Below are positions 61,601 through 64,000 of a stretch of 64,000 bases of DNA, in pieces. The notes beneath the pieces were generated by a model. The model did not search any database, was not told where the DNA came from, and worked only from the letters and a program-made list of their open reading frames with translations. The stretch is taken from NCBI GenBank assembly GCA_013397795.1, contig VZTJ01005225.1:186001-250000 (forward strand), in the 5' to 3' direction. How positions within the stretch are numbered: the first letter of the stretch is position 1; each line of letters starts with the position of its first letter. The position numbers and the translations under genes were made by a program. The stretch comes from Orthonyx spaldingii (Eukaryota; Chordata; Aves; Passeriformes; Orthonychidae).

Positions 61601-64000
61601 AGACTGTACCTATATTCATTTTGCTTTTTGTACCTGGATCTTGGAGAAAAAGAATACTCAGATCTAAGTACAGATACTGGTTTCTTCTTTAAGAAAAACT
61701 CAGCCTCAATTATTTGCTCTTTGTGAATGGAACTCTACACATGCACAAATGTTTTCTTAAATCATTGATTAACACATGCTGTTTTTAGCAACTGCTACTT
61801 CACACTGCCACTTGTTAATTCATAAATTGGTTCATTGAGTCTAGTACAATGGAACCACAGTGGTCATATATTTCTTAAAAGAACAGAATGATACACACCA
61901 TCAATCTCAAGACTTCCCCTCCTCTTTCTGTTGTAATTCGGTGCCCACCAAGCTTCTGTAAAAAAATGATTCAGACCTTTTTCATAGATCTAGGCACTAT
62001 CATTAGCATCACAGGCAGTAAATTACATAGTCTTCTATCAGATTGACAAATGGAGGTTCTGCTAAAGCATCTGGCATGCTTCTATTAAAAAGGAGCTGCT
62101 TTTTTTTCAGATGGAAAAGCTTTTCAAAAAAGTCTATCCATCATAGCTGAGTGCATTGCATCTTGAGTTCCTAGGTATTATATACTTACTCTTTTCACAT
62201 TTTTTTATATTGATTACTGTTCCTAGACCCAGTAATTATGATTTTATATCTTTTGAACACAAGTCCTTGTACATGCTCCTAAAGAGTGAAATTTTTGAGT
62301 AAAAGAGAGGGGATTAGGGAATAAAATATATTTATTTTCCTTTAAATAATTTTTGTTGGAGATATACAATTTCATGTGGACAGCTTCCACAGAACATGAC
62401 TTAGTGTACTTGTTTTCCTCTAGTAATTATCGACTAGTTCAGTCACTGTGGCCTTAAAATCCTAGCGCTGTGATGCATGAAGAGGAGATAACAACCATGA
62501 GGACACTATTTTGTGCAAACTTACATTTATTTTTTAAAATATTTCAACACCGCTTAATTTTATCAGCATATCCCTTTATGTGTTTTTGTTTCTTTTGTTC
62601 TTCTTTAAATGTATTAATGCCTCATTTTTCTAATTATCTGTGTAACAATGCGCAACCTCTGTATTGAAAACAAAAGAAAAATTATTTCCGATCGTAGGAT
62701 CATCCAAGACTAAGTAAGAGGAAGACAAGGAAAATTTATTTCTTCTAAACTATGACTCCAAGCATGGACTTTACGTAAAAGCTTCTAAACTTGAGATGCA
62801 CAGGTGTGGTTGTTTTGGGTGCTTTGACGATCTAGAGAGACATAAATCTAAAAGAGGAAACAATCTAACTAAAATTTAAAAGTCACAAAGAGGCAAGACA
62901 CATTGGATCTAACATGACAGAACTGTCTAAAGCCTAGATTTTCATTTACTAGATTAGTATGCATTAATGAATACAACGCCACGGCTATGCCATACACTTT
63001 ACATGTGCTATTTGTGAGATATTACAAAATAGCTTCTTTCTTAACTTACATGACATCTCTCAGAGCAGCAGAAGACAGTCTGTTGATGTATTTCAGAATT
63101 CATCCATACGAGTGCACATCCTTGTTCTTCCTGACTTCCCAAATGCAATTATAACTACAAGTGCTATGAAATTATGTTGAGGTAATCATTAAAATACTTA
63201 TCTCAGCTGGAGGTCCCTACATTATCTTTACATTTGAATACTAACACTGTTTGGGATATCCTGTCATAGGTTACACAGGAATGGATGTTACATGAAGAGG
63301 TTAGGAATGACATTTCACCTCTATATACGAGCTGAGTGATAGCTGCTATGACAGTGCTGCTATATATGCACAAGATATCTTCAAAACATAGTTTTATATT
63401 GCCTAGAATTACCAAACTCCTCTTGGTTTATGCCCACTTAAAAAAGCCTGTCAGGAGTTTGACAAGAACTAGTGTCTTTCCTCAGTGGCAAGTTCACAGG
63501 AGAACTATAAAAAGGAGTATTAGGGCATTAGGAAGCTGTAGAGTCCAAAGTATGGAATTCTAAACACACAGACGAATTCTTCACAGTAAGTTTTGTATTT
63601 TGCGCTAAGTGTGCTCCACTGGCTGAAAAACTTTGTGTAGTTCTATGCTACCACACTGTTACAAATAATAGCAACACATGAAATTGCCAGTGATTGTACA
63701 CAGTAGGTGACAATAGAGATTGAACATTTACCACAGAATAGAAAAATACCTTTTTGTTTCCATTTTGAGTACAGAAAGTGTAGCCAAGACTTCCGCAAGA
63801 AGGAAATGCAAGGATGAATAGGCATTTCTAAGAACAATACATACTGTCTCCTTCTTGTGTAATGCAGAATGGTTATAGAGCTATATTTCTTGTGAAATAG
63901 ATATTTTCATAGGGATTCTTGCAACCAACACTCGTTATTTTGACAATGCAAAGACCACCTGATTCCAAAAGCTTTTTGAATCACCTCCTCTGTGCCATAG
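58671..64000. other. no gene seen
   Basis: AT-rich unique sequence to the window end. A short (CT)n patch lies at about 60401-60413. No repeat family or exon is recognised. Confidence 0.55.

Noticed and set aside
1..64000. CRISPR arrays, operons, insertion sequences, replication origins, rRNA
   Set aside because: None present; composition and repeat content are those of vertebrate nuclear DNA.

Overview
The window reads as a 64 kb stretch of AT-rich, gene-poor nuclear DNA from a bird, most likely a songbird. Three things point there. It carries several CR1 LINE copies, among them 3' ends with the avian ATTCTATG-type terminal repeats. It carries endogenous retrovirus LTRs of types common in bird genomes. 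It also carries one SINE with a tRNA-Ile-like head and a CR1-like tail, the layout of TguSINE1 known from zebra finch. Family names come from recalled repeat structure, not from a database search. No bacterial or phage features, rRNA genes, functional tRNA genes or CRISPR arrays are visible, and no complete protein-coding gene can be supported.

Layout. At 1-~1110 lies the 5' LTR, primer-binding site and leader/gag remnant of an ERVL-like provirus on the minus strand, cut by the window edge. A solo LTR follows at 3834-4257. A (TTTCTC)n tract lies at 6032-6157, and a (TTCC)n tract broken by a 76-base N gap at 9375-9583. CR1 fragments, young and ancient, lie at about 8.5, 10.8, 12.4 and 15.7 kb. 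Two related LTR-like elements sit at 13.1 and 21.9 kb. An ERVL-type solo LTR with a perfect 5-bp target duplication occupies 18411-19336 and contains a 110-bp exact duplication around a single N. At 19.9-21.4 kb lies a CR1 that keeps ORF1 and the 3' end but has no reverse transcriptase. A roughly 1 kb ERVK-like LTR follows at 27.0-28.0 kb. Further CR1 pieces lie at 29.3, 31.4-32.4, 38.8-40.0 and 45.3 kb. Another LTR pair lies at 35.3 and 44.7 kb. At 43.3-43.9 kb the SINE is split by a 418-bp solo LTR with near-perfect 6-bp target duplications. From 45.4 kb to the end the sequence is largely unique and AT-rich.

Gene content. The best coding candidate is an 80-codon exon-like segment on the minus strand (13681-13920). 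It has a consensus acceptor and donor, a predicted membrane segment followed by basic residues, and symmetric phase 1. Weaker exon-like ORFs on the same strand lie at 16.5-18.0 kb and 28.8-29.0 kb. I could not assign any of them to a known gene, and they may be chance. The window is best read as an intergenic region or a large intron whose identifiable content is retroelement history. I found no evidence for a new biological system. The most informative items are the nested SINE/LTR insertion, the ORF2-less CR1, the assembly-type duplication and the orphan membrane-type exon.
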